A stretch of DNA of 64,000 nucleotides, from positions 24,120,101 through 24,184,100 of the forward strand of contig NW_026947491.1 of the NCBI RefSeq assembly GCF_034190915.1, given 5' to 3'. The first letter of the stretch is position 1, and every line of letters begins with the position of its first letter. Below are positions 22,226 to 35,884 of the stretch, piece by piece. Under the pieces are notes generated by a model. It was not told the origin of the DNA. It saw only the letters and a list, made by a program, of their open reading frames with translations, and did no database searches. The position numbers and the translations under genes are program-made. The DNA is from Cavia porcellus (taxonomy: Eukaryota; Chordata; Mammalia; Rodentia; Caviidae).

Positions 22226-24135
22226 AGGGTGGACGGAAGGCATAAACCATGGCGTTATCTTGGCTCATCTTTGTCTCTGCTTTTCTTTATAACTTGGCTT
22301 CTTTCCATTCCATCAGGGGCAGCTTCTTTGATGCAGTATGGGAGGAGACTAACAAGAGAAATGTAAACATTTTTCTTACAACCCGAGATTATAAAGAAAG
22401 AAGGACGTTATTGCTGTTATGCTAGCAGGGAAGCTCCACGGGAGGAGGGGCTCTATTCGACCATATGCCCATCCCTAACCAATCACTGTGGCTACTGGTA
22501 AAGTGGTCCTGTTTGATGAAGCTCAGGCCAGTTCCCATCTGTGGGCTGGATAGCTTTCATAACTTCCTGTCCTTGAAAAATATATGGGGTATAGAAGAGT
22601 GGCTGTTTCAAGGGAAAAATATTAATTAAAAGCAGTAACAAGTACAGATATATACATGAATATGTGTTAAAGGCTTCTTCTCCTCAGCTATCAAGAAAGG
22701 AGCCAGATGTTATAACCTGTTCAAAGAAAGAAAGAAACTGACTAGGAAGACTGAAACAAAAGTGCAAATGAGATGAAACTATTTTTTCCACATTGGAGGG
22801 GAATGAGGTGACTGAACCTGCATCAACAGGAAATAAACTACCAGCAAGGACTCTTTGATTGGTGTTGGTTTCCTGCACATCACGCAGTTGTACATTAGTG
22901 TTCTTACTATCCGAGTCTCAATCTGGAGGGGCCGCCTCTGGCTTCATTGCATAGTTTTCACTGAGAGCATAAATATTCCCACTAGACTCAGCAGACAAAC
23001 AAGCAGTACTCACTAAGGGAAGGCCATGGTGTTTAGTGGAGAAATATTACTCTCTCAGTTCCAGATGGGACTCGCAGAAAGCTACCCCTAGTGTCATGTA
23101 GGGCACAGGTTGTGTGCGCTTCCTCCGAGACAACAGGAAAACTCCACTATTTTATGCTGCTTGTCCATTGCCTAAAGCCATTTTTGAGTTTCTTTGTTCT
23201 CAGCATCAGAAAAGCCTTGTCATTTTATTGCTAAGAAATAAATTTCCTGGACATAAATGTTAGAAGCGTTGATGTTCAGGTTTTTATTATACATTGCCCG
23301 AGGTTAATGCTGGTTCCACACAGATACCAGTTCTGTGGTGCTTAGGTACAGCCACATTGAACAGGCAGGGCGGATTATTAGTCTTGCAATTATCCTTACC
23401 ATAAATTACATTGAGTCTACAGGCAAGACAATAAACAGCAAGAGATGACAGAAACTGGGCTTTAGAGTTAGCTAGTAGTCTATGTTACATGCAAGCAGAT
23501 ACAGCTGCCAACTCTGGTGAGCAAGACATTTCTGGGTCTAGTCATTCCCAGTCAATGAGGTGTGTTATTCACTCGACAGAAGCTGCAGCTGGGCCACCTC
23601 TCCCAGAAAAGATCAGCTCAGGAGGAAACAACAGCTGAAAATATACCAGAAATGAGAAAAAAGAAACAGTTGTGAATTTGACACAGCAAAGACCAGGTAG
23701 TGTGTGAACTGAGGGCCTAACGGTGAAAGGGAGGAAAGCAGATCCCTGGGGTTCCCCGCCCGCCGGCCTGCCCCCGCCAGCGCCGACCTCTCACCCTAGT
23801 TGCCCCTGGCAGTGACCCTTCAGGAAGCAGGTATCAGTGGGGCCCAGGAGACAGCACAGTGGCTGGTATGGACATAGACAGTTCCCTCTGCCTTGGGCTC
23901 ACTGAGGAGGTGTAGCCCTTGGCCAGCAGGACCTGTGCAAGTTTTACAGAGCTCGCAGGTCAGGAGAAGTACAGTGGGACTCAGCCAAGGTCAGAGTAGG
24001 AACACGGTTCCTTAGCATAGTAAAAGGCAAAAATATCTTTCCTGTCACTCAGTGAGTCCTTGACACTCAGCCCTTATCCTCACACTTGTGGTTTCCTTTG
24101 GGATGTAAAATATAGATTTCCTTGTGTCTCTCGTT
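22226..24135. other. Intergenic, no gene recognised
   Basis: No supported feature. A short GC-rich stretch is at 23750-23800. Confidence 0.5.
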
Positions 24136-24258
24136 GTCTCTGGTTTGTTTGTTTGTTTGTGACAAGGTCTCACTAGTTCAGGCTGGCCTTTAATTTGTGG
24201 CGATCCTCCTGCCTCAGACTCTGAAGTGTGGGATCACAAGCATGCATCTCCAGATCCG
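24136..24258 (-). mobile_element. B1-like SINE, short and diverged
   Basis: A TTTG-rich tail then gtgacaaggtctcactagtt, caggctggcctttaatttgt, and cctcctgcctcagactctga: antisense B1 order. Confidence 0.75.
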
Positions 24259-24649
24259 GTATCATGGTCTATCTCCATAAAGATTTGCTTAGTATAAAAT
24301 GGAGAAACTGTGTGAGCGAGATGAGATTCCCCATAAAGAGCTTCAGGCTGTGATGAAAGAGCGTACCCCAATTCTAAAGGCGAGGAGTCTGGGCTCAAGG
24401 GAGCAGCTGCTCCTAGCCTGCCCATCCAAATCCATGTGGACCCGCTGCCTTCTCCACGGCACCCTCTGTAAGCCAATGCACCCTTTCTTCCCGACCAAGT
24501 TGCTTCAATGGAAACTCCTTCCCTTTCTTTGCCAGGTCCTTTAAACATAAATAAATGAGCCACTCAGAACCAGCTGGGCTACAAAGCTTACAGGAAGTAC
24601 TCATCAGTGTGGGCAGTAGGGTGCATGTCAGAGAGTAGAGAGGATAGCA

Positions 24650-24745
24650 CTGATGATGGTGACGATGGTGATGATGATGATGGTGGTGACCGTGATGGTG
24701 ACGATGATGATGGTGATGATAATGATGATGATGATGATGAAGAAT
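24650..24745. repeat. (GAT/GGT)n triplet repeat
   Basis: Imperfect gatgatggtgatgatgatga array. Confidence 0.9.
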
Positions 24746-25044
24746 AACCTGCCTCTGGGAAGGAGGAGGGGGCTGCCTCAGCCAGGGGCAGAGAGCATAG
24801 GCTTGGAAGCCAAGGAGGAGGAAGAGAAGGAGGAGGAGGAGGAAAAAAAAGAGGAAAGGGTGAGAGGTCTAGGTTCAGGTGTCTATCTCCTTACAGACAG
24901 GACCATGGCTGCTGTGGATGGTTACACAGCATAGCTCCCAGCCCACCTGCAACCACTCCTCAAATACCTGGGAACTCCTTTTGGTTGTACATGTGTGTGC
25001 ATGTGTGTGACAGAGAAAGACAGACCAAGAGAGACCGAGAGAAA
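24746..25044. other. Intergenic with a polypurine patch
   Basis: Agg/gag-rich DNA is at 24813-24868. No gene was seen. Confidence 0.5.
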
Positions 25045-25046
25045 GA

Positions 25047-25090
<44 letters not shown>

Positions 25091-25113
25091 TGCGCACGCA
25101 CACGTGCACACGC
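25045..25113. repeat. (CA)n microsatellite
   Basis: Pure CA to 25088, then CG/CA-interrupted. Confidence 0.97.
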
Positions 25114-27949
25114 GGGGCGGGGGGAGCTCATGAGCAATATCTACGGCCCTTGAAGGCTGTGTCCATGCAGAGGAGGTGGTGCAGGCAGAGCTGACACTGA
25201 CAGTGATGCCTTCCCAGGGATGGAGGAGGGCAGGAAAATGGGGTTCTCGGACCTGTTGTTTCCCTGAACTCCCTGAACTGAGTTAGAAAAAAGTTCTATG
25301 TGAAAGATGCTTGTCCTGAGCCAAGCATGGCCTCGAGTCAGGGAGCCCTTGCTCTGAACTCAGTCTGCTCCTGGAGACTGGCCCAGGGCAAGCTATCTCC
25401 TCTGCTACAGCAAACGGCACTGGTGTGAACTGGAGGGGAAGAATCCCCTCTCATGGGAGCCTCGGAGGATAAAAGGAGATAGAGAAAATTAATAAATGTG
25501 TTGGCCTAGCCTTATGCTAGCTTACTTTTTCCAACATAGTTGTTATAATAGTGTTATAAAGTGTTCATACACTTTTCAGTTCTGGAGGGAGGTGGCAGTT
25601 ACAGATCTCTTGTAGTTCGGAGAAAATAAGTTTATTCTGCCAGAAAACCTGCCTGAATCTCCTTTTCCTATATTGGTCATGACATAACTCTTCAATATGC
25701 AATTTTAGGTGTTACGTTAACTCAAGGGTTCTACTAAAACTTGTGATGACTGAAAGAGTGATGTGAACACAGAGTCATTAACTCCAATGTGGCGTGGTTC
25801 ACTATTGTTTAGCACTTCTTCTGTAGAACATGAAACCCAAACAGGCCAGTTCCCAGCAGTTTTTAATGAAGATTCAGTGAGCCGTGACCACCATTTGCCT
25901 TACTCAAAAGAAAGCTGGACAACAGCTCTCTGGACCCTAAAGCAGCACACATCTAGCCAGGAGTAGTAGTAGTACTTACGACAATGCAGTTTTCAGGTGT
26001 GACATTGTTCTATATTTATTTCAATTTGTAAATGTCTTTTAGTTTGGAGGAAAATACAAGGAAACACTTTGGAAAATATTTTGAAGTTTAACAAAAATGC
26101 AATCTGAACACATATCCCTATGCATTGCATTTGTAAACATGAACAACGCTAGGGACTTGCACGGAGATAAGAGTGTTCTCACCCTGACGGTAGGCAGCTC
26201 TGTTTGGGAGCTGTGCACATTTATCTGTCGAATTAGCAGAGAGCCTCTTCTGCACAACCGTGGCCTGTGGGGAACTTCTGAGCAGCGTATTCATAGCTAG
26301 AAAACCTGATATTTTAAATTCTCCTCCCTTCCACTGGGAGGTTGCTTTATATTCAACACAAACCCTTGATTCTTATACTTACAGGGCTGGAAAAGCACCT
26401 TTAAGCCAGAGGCTGGAAACAAAGGGCACTGTGGAAGGCACTGGCAGCTGAAAGCCACACTTCCCAAAGTCAGACTCATCTTCCATCGCCAGCAGATGCC
26501 GCTCTGTTTAACTCTGCTTCCGGTTGATTAATCCAGAAACTGAGAGAACTTTTAAAATCTGTTCAAGAATGTATTGAGCACCTGCTCTGTACTCTCTTCT
26601 CAAATGTTAGGGGTAGATATTGAATAAGACAAAGGTCCTGCCCTCCAGGAGCCACAACATGGCCAAAGACGCTCCGCTGGCACCTTGGAAGGACAGCACT
26701 TACCCTAAGACATCCACCCCAGGACACACAATAATTGAATTCATTGAAATAATATCCCTGGCTTTGGAATCTTAGTGCTGACCGACACTGTTCCACCCTC
26801 TCTGCAAAGTTTGGTTGAACCTTCGGGAGTAACTTACCAGATGGCAGAATCTCGGTCACAGCATAATGGAATCTTTCATTATGATGTTGGACTCAACAGC
26901 TTATGTGTTATCAAATGAAGGGAAATGGCAAACATCTGTTCTGGGAGTCTGTCACCTTTATTTGAAAAAGGAGCAATAAATAGCTCTGTGAGGGACGCTT
27001 CACAGTGGATGATCACTTTGTAGTCATCATTTTTGTTCACAGCTGGTCCTTTCTTTCCATGAACTTTATAGGCAAAAGGGAGCAAACAGGAGCTAAACTA
27101 TAAAATACGCTGGAATTAAATTTTAGGTAACTCTAAAGTTAATACCCTGCGATACTGTACATGTATTCCAAGGAAAGGTCCTCACTCTTGTGTTGTGAAT
27201 TCAGAAGGGTACCTGTTAAACCATATTTTAATGAATTGACTATAAGACAAAGTTGAAGTGATATTTGACTTTATTCTTCCTATTGGTTTCATTATGTGCA
27301 TATTAGACAGACCATCTCCAATTTTACAAACACTAACTCCTATTGTCTCTGTGCAATACTAACTGCAAATTTAATAGCTGCTTTGTGCAACTGGCACTTA
27401 GACTAGGTAATGGAAAATTAGAACTTAATTCTTAGCCATGAAGGTGGGCATTACACTGTCTGTCTCCCAGGAAAATGTTTAGTTTTCCTATATTTATGGG
27501 GTGACATGGCTTACATTACAAATTAGTTTTTGTAACGAGGAAGAAAGACGCAACGATTGGCATTAAATATTTTCAGGACTAATAATGTCAAAATTGAATT
27601 TTGTTCTTAACAGTGTGGCTCTGCACATGTTAGCTGTGCTCTAGGCTGTGCTTTAGAGTACACTTGATTTGTAATGGTAGCTGAGAAAGTACAGAGGAAA
27701 GGAAGAAGGTCTTCACACATAAGCATCACTACTTGTCTTTTGGAAATGGCTCCGCAATAGCCATAAATAAATTTGGTGTCTACTTGAAAATCAAATTTCT
27801 GTTTGAATAAAGTTTGAGGAACGTAATGATACATTAGCAGATTGTCTTACTTGTAAAATTCCAGAATACTTAAACCAATTTGCCTTAATTTAAAATGTTA
27901 CTTTGTACATTAATTAAGGACAAACTCTAGTACTTAGATTGTAATTATT
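25114..27949. other. Intergenic, old L2 fragment, no gene recognised
   Basis: An L2-like segment is at 26565-26660 (gtattgagcacctgctctgt, then caaaggtcctgccctccagg). The remaining open frames have no domain. Confidence 0.55.
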
Positions 27950-28091
27950 TTTGAGACAAGGTTTTGCTATGCAGTTCATGCTGGCCTTGAGCCCACTATG
28001 GAGCCCAAGATGGCCTGAAACTCACAGTGGTCCTCCTGCCTCAGCCTCCCAGAGTGCTGGGATTAAAGTCACACACCAGCATGCCTGGCAA
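27950..28091 (-). mobile_element. B1-like SINE with internal duplication
   Basis: Antisense B1: gagacaaggttttgctatgc, catgctggccttgagcccac, gatggcctgaaactcacagt, gcctcagcctcccagagtgc, tgggattaaagtcacacacc. The doubled middle segment is the duplication typical of rodent B1. Confidence 0.9.
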
Positions 28092-31000
28092 CTATACTTT
28101 TCTAAGAGTTTACCTTTGAACATTTTTATCTTAACTTATACATTTTTTTCTTTCATAGAAAAAGATATGTTTTCTAAAGATTTTGTTCCACTTATCTTTC
28201 CATTCTGTTGTCCTATATTTTTGTTTGTTAATGCTACTAGGTAACTAGGGCATAACTAAAGGCAACAATGGTATCACAATGCTTTGGTAAGAACTGACAA
28301 CTATAAATCTCCTTTATCTCTCTTTCCTCCTTTCAAGAATGGGCTACTTATCAAGAAAAACTTAAAGGCAACTTGCACTAGAAGCTGAATCTGAGGCTTC
28401 CTTGCCTTCTTCTTCAAGCACTTACAAAACTGGTGTTTTAGAAGTTATATTTTTGAGTCTTTTGTGAAGATGGAGGAGTGGTGGCCGGCAGAGAAACAGC
28501 CTCTCGGAGATTCAGTCTCCAGACACTGGCATAAGGCAGTGTGAGGGAGAGAAGATGGAGGAAATGTCCTGGGGAGCCAGGAAAGATCTGAAGCGAATAT
28601 TGAGGCACACGGGAAAGTGAAAGCAGGGACCTGAGTGCAGAAGAAGGAGGTGACCACAGGCAGCGCTTTCCCCCCAGCCCTGGCTGCAAGTCCGGGGCGG
28701 GGCTTGAACCTGCAGTTGCACAATGACTGCTGTGACCCCCATGGAGAAACTCACCAGTTGAACAGAGCAGTGAACTCAGTGGACTGCAGTGGCTGGCGAA
28801 TTATTCGGATTCAGATGCTCCCAGGACAGGGCAGTTGGCTCATAGCCATTTTGGAGAGGGGCCAACTGAGTTGAGAACTCAGAGCAGTTGTGGGCTGGCT
28901 TCATCCAGTGGGAGGTCAAGGATCTAAGTTTAAGCTGGCAGAAGGCATAGAGTGTTGCAGGCTGAACAACTTGGATTTCACGCTCAGCCAGAAATCAGGC
29001 TAATTTCAGGGGACCTAAAGGTGCAGGCTTGCTGGGATTATGTGCTCCTCTGCCGTAAATCTACTGCTGGCTTTCAGGGATTAACTAACATGGGTCTGGG
29101 CTCTGTCTGCCCCCTCTGTCTACCACTGACAGCAGAGACATGCCCCAATGTGGATACTTTTTTTTTTCTTTTTTTTTTGGCTTCTTTTCTCTGTTTTTCT
29201 TGATTGTTCTCATTTTTATATGAATGTGAACATTGTGTCTAGTTCTTTTTTGTTGCTGCTGTTTTGTTCTGTTCTTGTTTTTATTTCTTTCTCCTCTCTT
29301 TGCCTCCTGCCTTCATCAGCTTCCCAAAGTTTGTCCTCCAGCCTTGCTTTCTAATCATTTCCTCTTCTTCTACTTCTCTATTTTTTCCCTAACATCTTTA
29401 AATTTTCTCCCCTTAAGGAAAAAATCACCATATTGAAGGTATATTTACTGTATACAATTTTCTGGTTTGTTTTAGATTTTGATATATAACTACAAACTTA
29501 TTTCATATGGTTAAAAGTGGCAAATTAATAGTTACCAGGCTGTCATTATCTAGGCTGTGTTTGATGCTATTGTTATTACTGATTGTACTAATTTAGCCAA
29601 AAAGACAAGATTGTTCTAATCAGTTGTTCTTCATTGTATGGCAAGATTGTCTGAGGGTATGAGCAATATTATAGGTCCGTACCAAAGGACAAGGGCTGGA
29701 CCAAATAGGAGGCAACTTCTCATTCTCAATAAATTGGAGAAGTGGGATATTGCAACAGAGTCAAAATGCAAACTGAGTACACCTGGAAGCATCTCTGAGA
29801 AGTACTCCTTTCCTAAGAGTTCTCATTACTAGCAATAAAGCTACATGCAACAAGTAATTTACAAGCATCAATCCAGGAATTAAACTAAAAAGAAAATAAA
29901 TGAGAAGATACAGAAGCAAGATGCAATCCCAGACTTCCAGCTTAAAAAATGCAAACTCAGGCCAGTGAGGTAGAACAATTCAAAAGCCACCTGCCTGGAC
30001 TCTGTGAAGTGATAACAGTTTAAGTAACAAAGGAGAAGAAAAAGCCTCTAGAAAAAACAAAGCAGAAGTCTCTGAGATAACTACAGAGATGGAGACCACA
30101 ATTAAAGACATGGTAAGTGATGCTAGAGGAGACATGAACAAAAAAATAGAGGTTAGGAAGATGATAAATCCATAAACACTCAACAAAGGAAAGAAATGGA
30201 ATCCATAAAATTGATTCAAACAGATGTCCAGGAGATTAAAAATTCCATTGCAAGTATACGCAACAGAATGAGCCAATGCTGGTATAACTATCATATAGAG
30301 AAGTGTTTTAAACCTTAGAAGAAAATAACCTCTAGCCCAGAAAGATGTAACCCACAAAACTATCTTTCAAAATTGATGGAGAACTAAGATACTTCCATGA
30401 TGAAGAATATCTGAGGAAATTCTTGACCACCAAACCAGCAGTCCAAAAGGTACTGAAGGACATTCTAAAAGAGTTAATGAAGATTACAACTCCATGAACC
30501 CCAAAGAATGCATTTACCTGCAAGGCAAGTAATTTAACAGAGGGAAAAAGTGAGAACCAGCAACAGGAAAATAACATGTCAAAGTAAGTCAATACATATC
30601 TTTTATAATCATAAATGTAAATGGTATCAATTCCCCAATCAAAAGAAACAGACTGGCAGAATGGATCAAGAAGCAAGATCCAACAATATCCTGCATACAA
30701 GAAGCACATTTAATTAAAAATTCATAAACCAAAAGTCAAAAGATGGAAAACAATAGCCCATGTAATGAGAAATGCAGGAACAGCTATTCTATCTACCAAC
30801 AAAATGGACTGCAAGCTAGGACTACTCAAGAAAGACAAACATATCCTTGAAAAGGGAAAAATCCAAGAAGAGATAATAATCATGAATATATACACAGCAG
30901 ATATCAGTGCACCCAGATAGATAAAACAAATATTAATAGACATTAAAAGTCAATAAGCACTAATACAATTTAAATGGGGGACTTCCATATCTCACTGTCA

Positions 31001-32632
31001 CAAATAGATCAACTGGACAAAAAATCAACAAAAAAATATAAGAACTGAACCAAACTTTTGAACAAATGCACTTAGTAAATGTCTACAGTGTTCCACCACA
31101 CAACATCAGAATACACTTCTTCTCAACTGTAGATGGGATGTTCTCTAAAATAGATCATATACTAGTTTATAGAACCTGCCTAAGTAAATATAAAGGAATT
31201 GATGTTGTCCCATGAATGTTATCAGACCACAGTACAATGAAATTGTAAATCAGTGGCAAAAGAAACCACAAAAACTTCGTAAACACATAGAAATTAAATA
31301 ATAACTTCTTGAACAACCAGTGTGCCATAGATGAACTTAAAGAAGAAATTAAGCATTATCTACAATTAAACAATAATGCCAATATTGGAACGTACAACAT
31401 ATTGGAACTTGTGGGATGCAATGAAAGTAGTTCTATAAAGGGAATTTATATCACTAAATTCTCATGTCAAAAAACCAGAGATAGCTCAAACAAATGACAC
31501 ATGTTTAACCTCAAGTTTCTAGAAAAAGAATAGCAAGTCAAGTGCAAAGGTCATATGAGGGAGGAAATTTTAAAAATCAGAGCAGAAATTAATACAATTG
31601 AGACTAAGAAAATGATATGAAGAATCAATTATTCCCAGTTGGTTCTTTGAAAGATTAAATAAATTTGACAGAACTTTAGTCAATCTTATAAAAAAAAAAA
31701 AGGAAAAAAAGAAGACTCAAATCCATGCAAGTAGGAATGAAAATAATGAAATCATAACAGACCTTGCAGAAATCCCAGGGATCAAAAATACCTACTTTGA
31801 GGAACTATATTCAAATAAGATGGAAAATACAGAAGAAATGAACAGATTCCTAGTGCATATGAATTCCCAAAGCTGAATCAAGAAGATATAAAAATTTTAA
31901 ACAACACAATATCAGTGAAATTCAAGATGTGATTAAAACTTACCAACAAAGAAAAGCACAGGTCTGGCTAGATTCACTGCTGAATTCAGCAAGAAATTTA
32001 GACAAGACCTAGGACTGTTATTTCTCAAACTCTAATGAAACTGAAAGGAAATTAGTATTCCCAAGGTAATTCCTGAAAGCAAGCATTACTCTGAAACCAA
32101 AACCGGAGACAGATAAACTAAAAAAGGAGTCTATAGGCCAATCTTACTAATGAACAGTCACAAAAATCCTCAATAAAATGCTGACAAACAGATACAGCAA
32201 ATTATCAAAAAGATTATGCAACATGACCAAGTAGGATTCAGGGAGGCAGCGATGGTTCAAAATACAAATCAATAGATGTATTACACCACATTAACAGAGC
32301 CAAGAACAATAACCACATAATCATCTCAACAGATGCAGAGAAAACATTTGACAATGTCCAACAAAGTTCTTGATTTAAAAAACCCACAGAAAATTGGAAT
32401 AGATGTTCTTTATCTCAATCTGATAAAACCCATCTATGACAAACCAACAGCTAACATTATGCTAAATGGAAAAAACTGAAAGCTTTCACTCTAAAATCAG
32501 GAACAAAGAAGATGTCCACTATTACTACTCTTACTCAATATAGTTCTGGAAACATTAAATAGAGCAATTAGGTAAGCAAAAGAAATAAAAGGAATAAAGA
32601 TAGAAAAGAAATTAAAATTATCCTTTTTTATA

Positions 32633-33028
32633 GGTTCTCAAAACAAAATGATAGAAATTCAACAATGGTTGTTATATTGCATGTTTCTATCTTCAAAATA
32701 GTTGCTTGGGCTACCAGATATAGGGATAAAACAAAACAATAAGACAGAACAAAACACTGGATTTCAAAAACAGAACAAAAGGAAATCCCTCATATTTACC
32801 ACAGTGCACACTACCATTCTCCAAATAGTTACCCAGCCCCAGGCCTGCAGAGTAAGTTAAGCAAGCACCAAGCTATTCCTTCCATCTCAGTTGCTATCGT
32901 CTCACCCTGAGGTCTTGGGGTAGTGGGATGCTCTTCTGGTTTTCCAACCCATATACCAGCTGGCTTACAAGAAGGAATGGTTTGGATTCTTGCTGAGTAT
33001 CTTCTCATTCCTTCAAATTATTATTATT
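32633..33028. other. About 0.4-kb foreign insertion inside L1A reverse transcriptase
   Basis: Comparison with L1B (ttatcattatttgtggatga at 38689) shows contiguous ORF2 there, but here ttatcctttttta is separated from tttcagatgacatgac by about 395 bp of non-L1 sequence. Part of it (32669-32735) resembles 63644-63708. Confidence 0.7.
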
Positions 33029-34216
33029 TTCAGATGACATGACACTATATTTAGAAGATCCCCAAAACTCCACAAAAAGACGTCTAGATTTAATAAGCAA
33101 ATTGAGTAACACAGGTGGCTACAAAGTCATCACTGAAAAACAAATACCATTCTTATACTCAAATAACAAACTCATTGAGAGAAAAATTAAGAAAACCACA
33201 TTTTTGTAATACCATCCACAAAAAATGAAATATCTAAGACTTAATCTAATGAAAGAAGTTAAATGCCTTCATATTGAAAACTGCAGTACTCTGACAAAGA
33301 TCAAAAAGGGTATCAGAAAATGGAATGATATTCCTTGTTCTTAGATAGGCAGATATAGTGATATCTTGGATAGGCAGATATAGTAATATAGTGAAAATAG
33401 TCATACTTCCAAAATTGGTATAAAAATTTAATGCTGTTCAGATCAAAACACCAATAGCACATCTCACAGAAGTAGGAAAAACGATCTGGAAATTTATTTG
33501 GGACCAGAAGAGACATAGATAAGCAAAACCAATTTTGGGCAACAAAGGCAAGGCAGGAGGCATCACAATCCCTGACTTGAAATTATACTACAAAGCTACT
33601 ATGAAAAGAATGGTATTAAAAAACAGATCTGAAGATCAATAGAACAGCTTAGAAGATGTGAAAACAGATCCAAACACACTCAGCCACATTATCTTTGACA
33701 AATGCACCAAAAACCAGTTCTGGAAGAAAGCCTCTTGAATAAACAGGGCTGGAAAAACTTTTTCATGTACTGAAAATTAAAACTGTACCCATATCTTTCA
33801 CCATCCACCAAACCAAAATTGAAATGGAACAATAATCTGAATATTAAAACAGCAACACTAACTCTGCTAGAAGATAGAAAAGGGAGGCATAGGTGTAGCC
33901 AAAGACTTTACAAACAAAACCCTGATTCACAGGAAATATCGCAAAGAACAAATAACTGGGTCCTCAACTTATTAAAAAGTTCTTGCCCCACAAAAGAAAC
34001 CACCAAAATAATACGCCCCACAGTGTGGGAAAGATACAACCCACAGTGTTGGAAAAATTTTTGGCAGCTGTACTTCAGACAAAGAATTATATAAAGAACT
34101 CACAAAAAATCAGATCCCCAAAATTTAAAACCCAGTGCAAAAGTGGGCATTTGAAATGAATAGATACTTCCCAGAACATCCCTGGTTATTTGAAAGATGT
34201 AAATTAAAACAATTCT

Positions 34217-34303
34217 AAGGCTGGGACATAGGTCAGTGGCACAGTGCCTGCCTGGGAAAGCAAGAGGTCCTGAATTTGATTTCTGGTATACAAATAAAAA
34301 GTG
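34217..34303 (+). mobile_element. ID-like SINE in the L1A 3' region
   Basis: ggctgggacataggtcagtg, cagtgcctgcctgggaaagc, ctgaatttgatttctggtat, then an A-rich tail. It is diverged and so older than the SINE in L1B. Confidence 0.85.
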
Positions 34304-35150
34304 TTGAGATTCCATTTCAGCCCAGAAACAATGGTTATTTTCAAGAAATCAACTGATAACAAATACTAGAGGGGATATGGGCAAAAAGAAATCCTTCTCC
34401 ATCACTGGTGGGAGTATAGACTGGTACAAACATTGTGGAAAACAGTGTGGAGATTCCTCAAAAAATGGAAGCTAGGGATTCCATTTGACTCAGGTATTCC
34501 TTTTCCTGGTATCTTCCCAAAAGAACTAAAAGCATCATACCACAGCAATATATGCACACCAATGTTTACAGTGACACAGATTGTCACAGCTAAATCTTGA
34601 AAACAGATCTTGGGCCTGCCTGCACCAACTTCCCATCTTCCTGCCACACTCAGCTGGTTCTGGGGAACTTGGGCCTGCCCATGCTCTCAATTTTGGAAAC
34701 TGGACTGGTGGAGGTGAGTGTCTCCACACCATCCCGAGCCCTGGGAGTTTAAGATTCTTGATTCCACAGGTCAATGAACTTTACAGCTTCCTGTCACACT
34801 TGACTGGCTACACAGGTCTTGAGTCCATCCCCAGTGACCCTCTCTCAATCCAGGGAACTGGGTGTCCAGAGTCCCAGGAGCTGAGGGCATAAAAGAGGAT
34901 TTCCAACAGGCCCAAGGGAAGCCTTGGAATAACTGAAACACAGAAATATAGGAAGATGGCAAAACAAAAGACCAAAATAAAATCTTGAACCTCCAGTCCA
35001 TCCCAAGAAACCTTAGGAGCTATATACATAGAAGAAAATATATGCCATACACCTGAAATACCTGAAATAATAGCAACTGAAATAAAGAAGCAACTCCGGG
35101 AAGCTTTAAAGGAATTCAAACTAGAAATAATCTCCCAGGTAAAAGAAGAA

Positions 35151-35780
35151 ATGATAAAAGAAATGAAAGAGATGCTGAACATATCTAAAGAAGACACAGT
35201 TAAAAAATTAGAGGAACAAAATGAAATGATAGAATCTCTGGATGAAAAATATCAGAAACAAACAGAATACGTGAAGCAGATTGAAAGACATATACAAGAA
35301 ATCAAAAATTCCACTGAAAGTTGTCAAAACCGCCTCAACAAAAGTGAAGACGAAATTTCAGACCTCAAAGACAAGATTGCAACTAGTGAGCAGGAAAGGA
35401 AAGATCTTTTAAAAATAGCAAGAAATCAGGAAATAACAATTCAACAGCTGCAAGATGATGCAAAGAAAAACAACATAAGATTGATAGGGATAAATGAAAA
35501 AGAAGGGGACAACATAAAGAATGTCAAGAGGATATTTAGAGAAGTAATCACTGAAAATTTCCCAAACATGAGAAAGGAAACTGACATCAGGATCAGTGAA
35601 GCATATAGAATTCCAAATAGCTATAACCAAAATAAAACTACACCCAGATATATAATAATCACCATCCCAGAAACCCAACATAAGAATCGAATATTAAAAG
35701 CTGTCAGAGAGAAAAGACAGATCATCTATAAAGAAAAAAATCTATCAGAATCACAGCAGACTTCTCAGTACAAACAATAA
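35151..35780 (+). pseudogene. L1B ORF1 (ORF1p RNA chaperone), partial open frame
   Basis: A 209-codon open segment. The Lys/Glu-rich coiled coil (about residues 1-95) contains repeated heptads (VKKLEEQNEMIESLDEKYQK). The RRM-like domain begins at ITIQQLQDDAKKNNIRLIGI and goes through VITENFPNMRKETDIRISEA. The start of the C-terminal domain is reached (ETQHKNRILKAVREKRQIIY) before a frameshift and stop. The C-terminal domain continues in another frame (FQPRMMYPEKLSFKMDGES) until the HAL1-like insertion at 35885. Upstream, the natural start (AAGATGGCAAAACAAAAGAC, 34953) is followed by stops, so it is a broken copy. Confidence 0.9.
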
Positions 35781-35884
35781 AGTCAAAAAGAGCATGGAGT
35801 GAAGTATTTCAGATCCTAAAGGAAAATGATTTCCAACCTAGAATGATGTACCCTGAAAAACTGTCCTTCAAAATGGATGGAGAA

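Larger units (their letters stand above)
30580..34560 (+). pseudogene. L1A ORF2 remnant (endonuclease and reverse transcriptase)
   Basis: The N-terminal endonuclease remnant includes IINVNGINSPIKRNRLAEWI-type sequence at about 30607. The S-D-H motif (cagaccac) is at about 31222. An in-frame TGA sits at 31213-31215, three codons before it. RT remnants include the D-D-M segment (gatgacatgacactatattt, 33033), reached only after the 0.4-kb insertion. Multiple frameshifts and stops make it dead. Confidence 0.85.
28463..34606 (+). mobile_element. L1A: near full-length L1, 5' part (interrupted at 34606)
   Basis: The 5'UTR starts ttgtgaagatggaggagtgg and runs about 1.4 kb. Degraded ORF1 follows (about 29900-30550) with its middle missing: the N-terminal coiled-coil part joins directly to the C-terminal domain near 30310 (ccagaaagatgtaacccaca). 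ORF2 remains lie at 30580-34560. All frames carry stops. It carries an unrelated insertion of about 0.4 kb at 32633-33028 and an ID-like SINE at 34217-34303. It is cut at 34606 by L1B and resumes at 41012. Confidence 0.85.

Noticed and set aside
26485..26505. CTCF-like sequence ccagcagatgccgctctg
   Set aside because: At least two core mismatches; not supportable by eye.
32633..33028. Spliceosomal intron inside L1A
   Set aside because: GT and CAG borders are present, but an intron in a retrotransposon reverse transcriptase is implausible, and part of the segment is dispersed elsewhere in the window.
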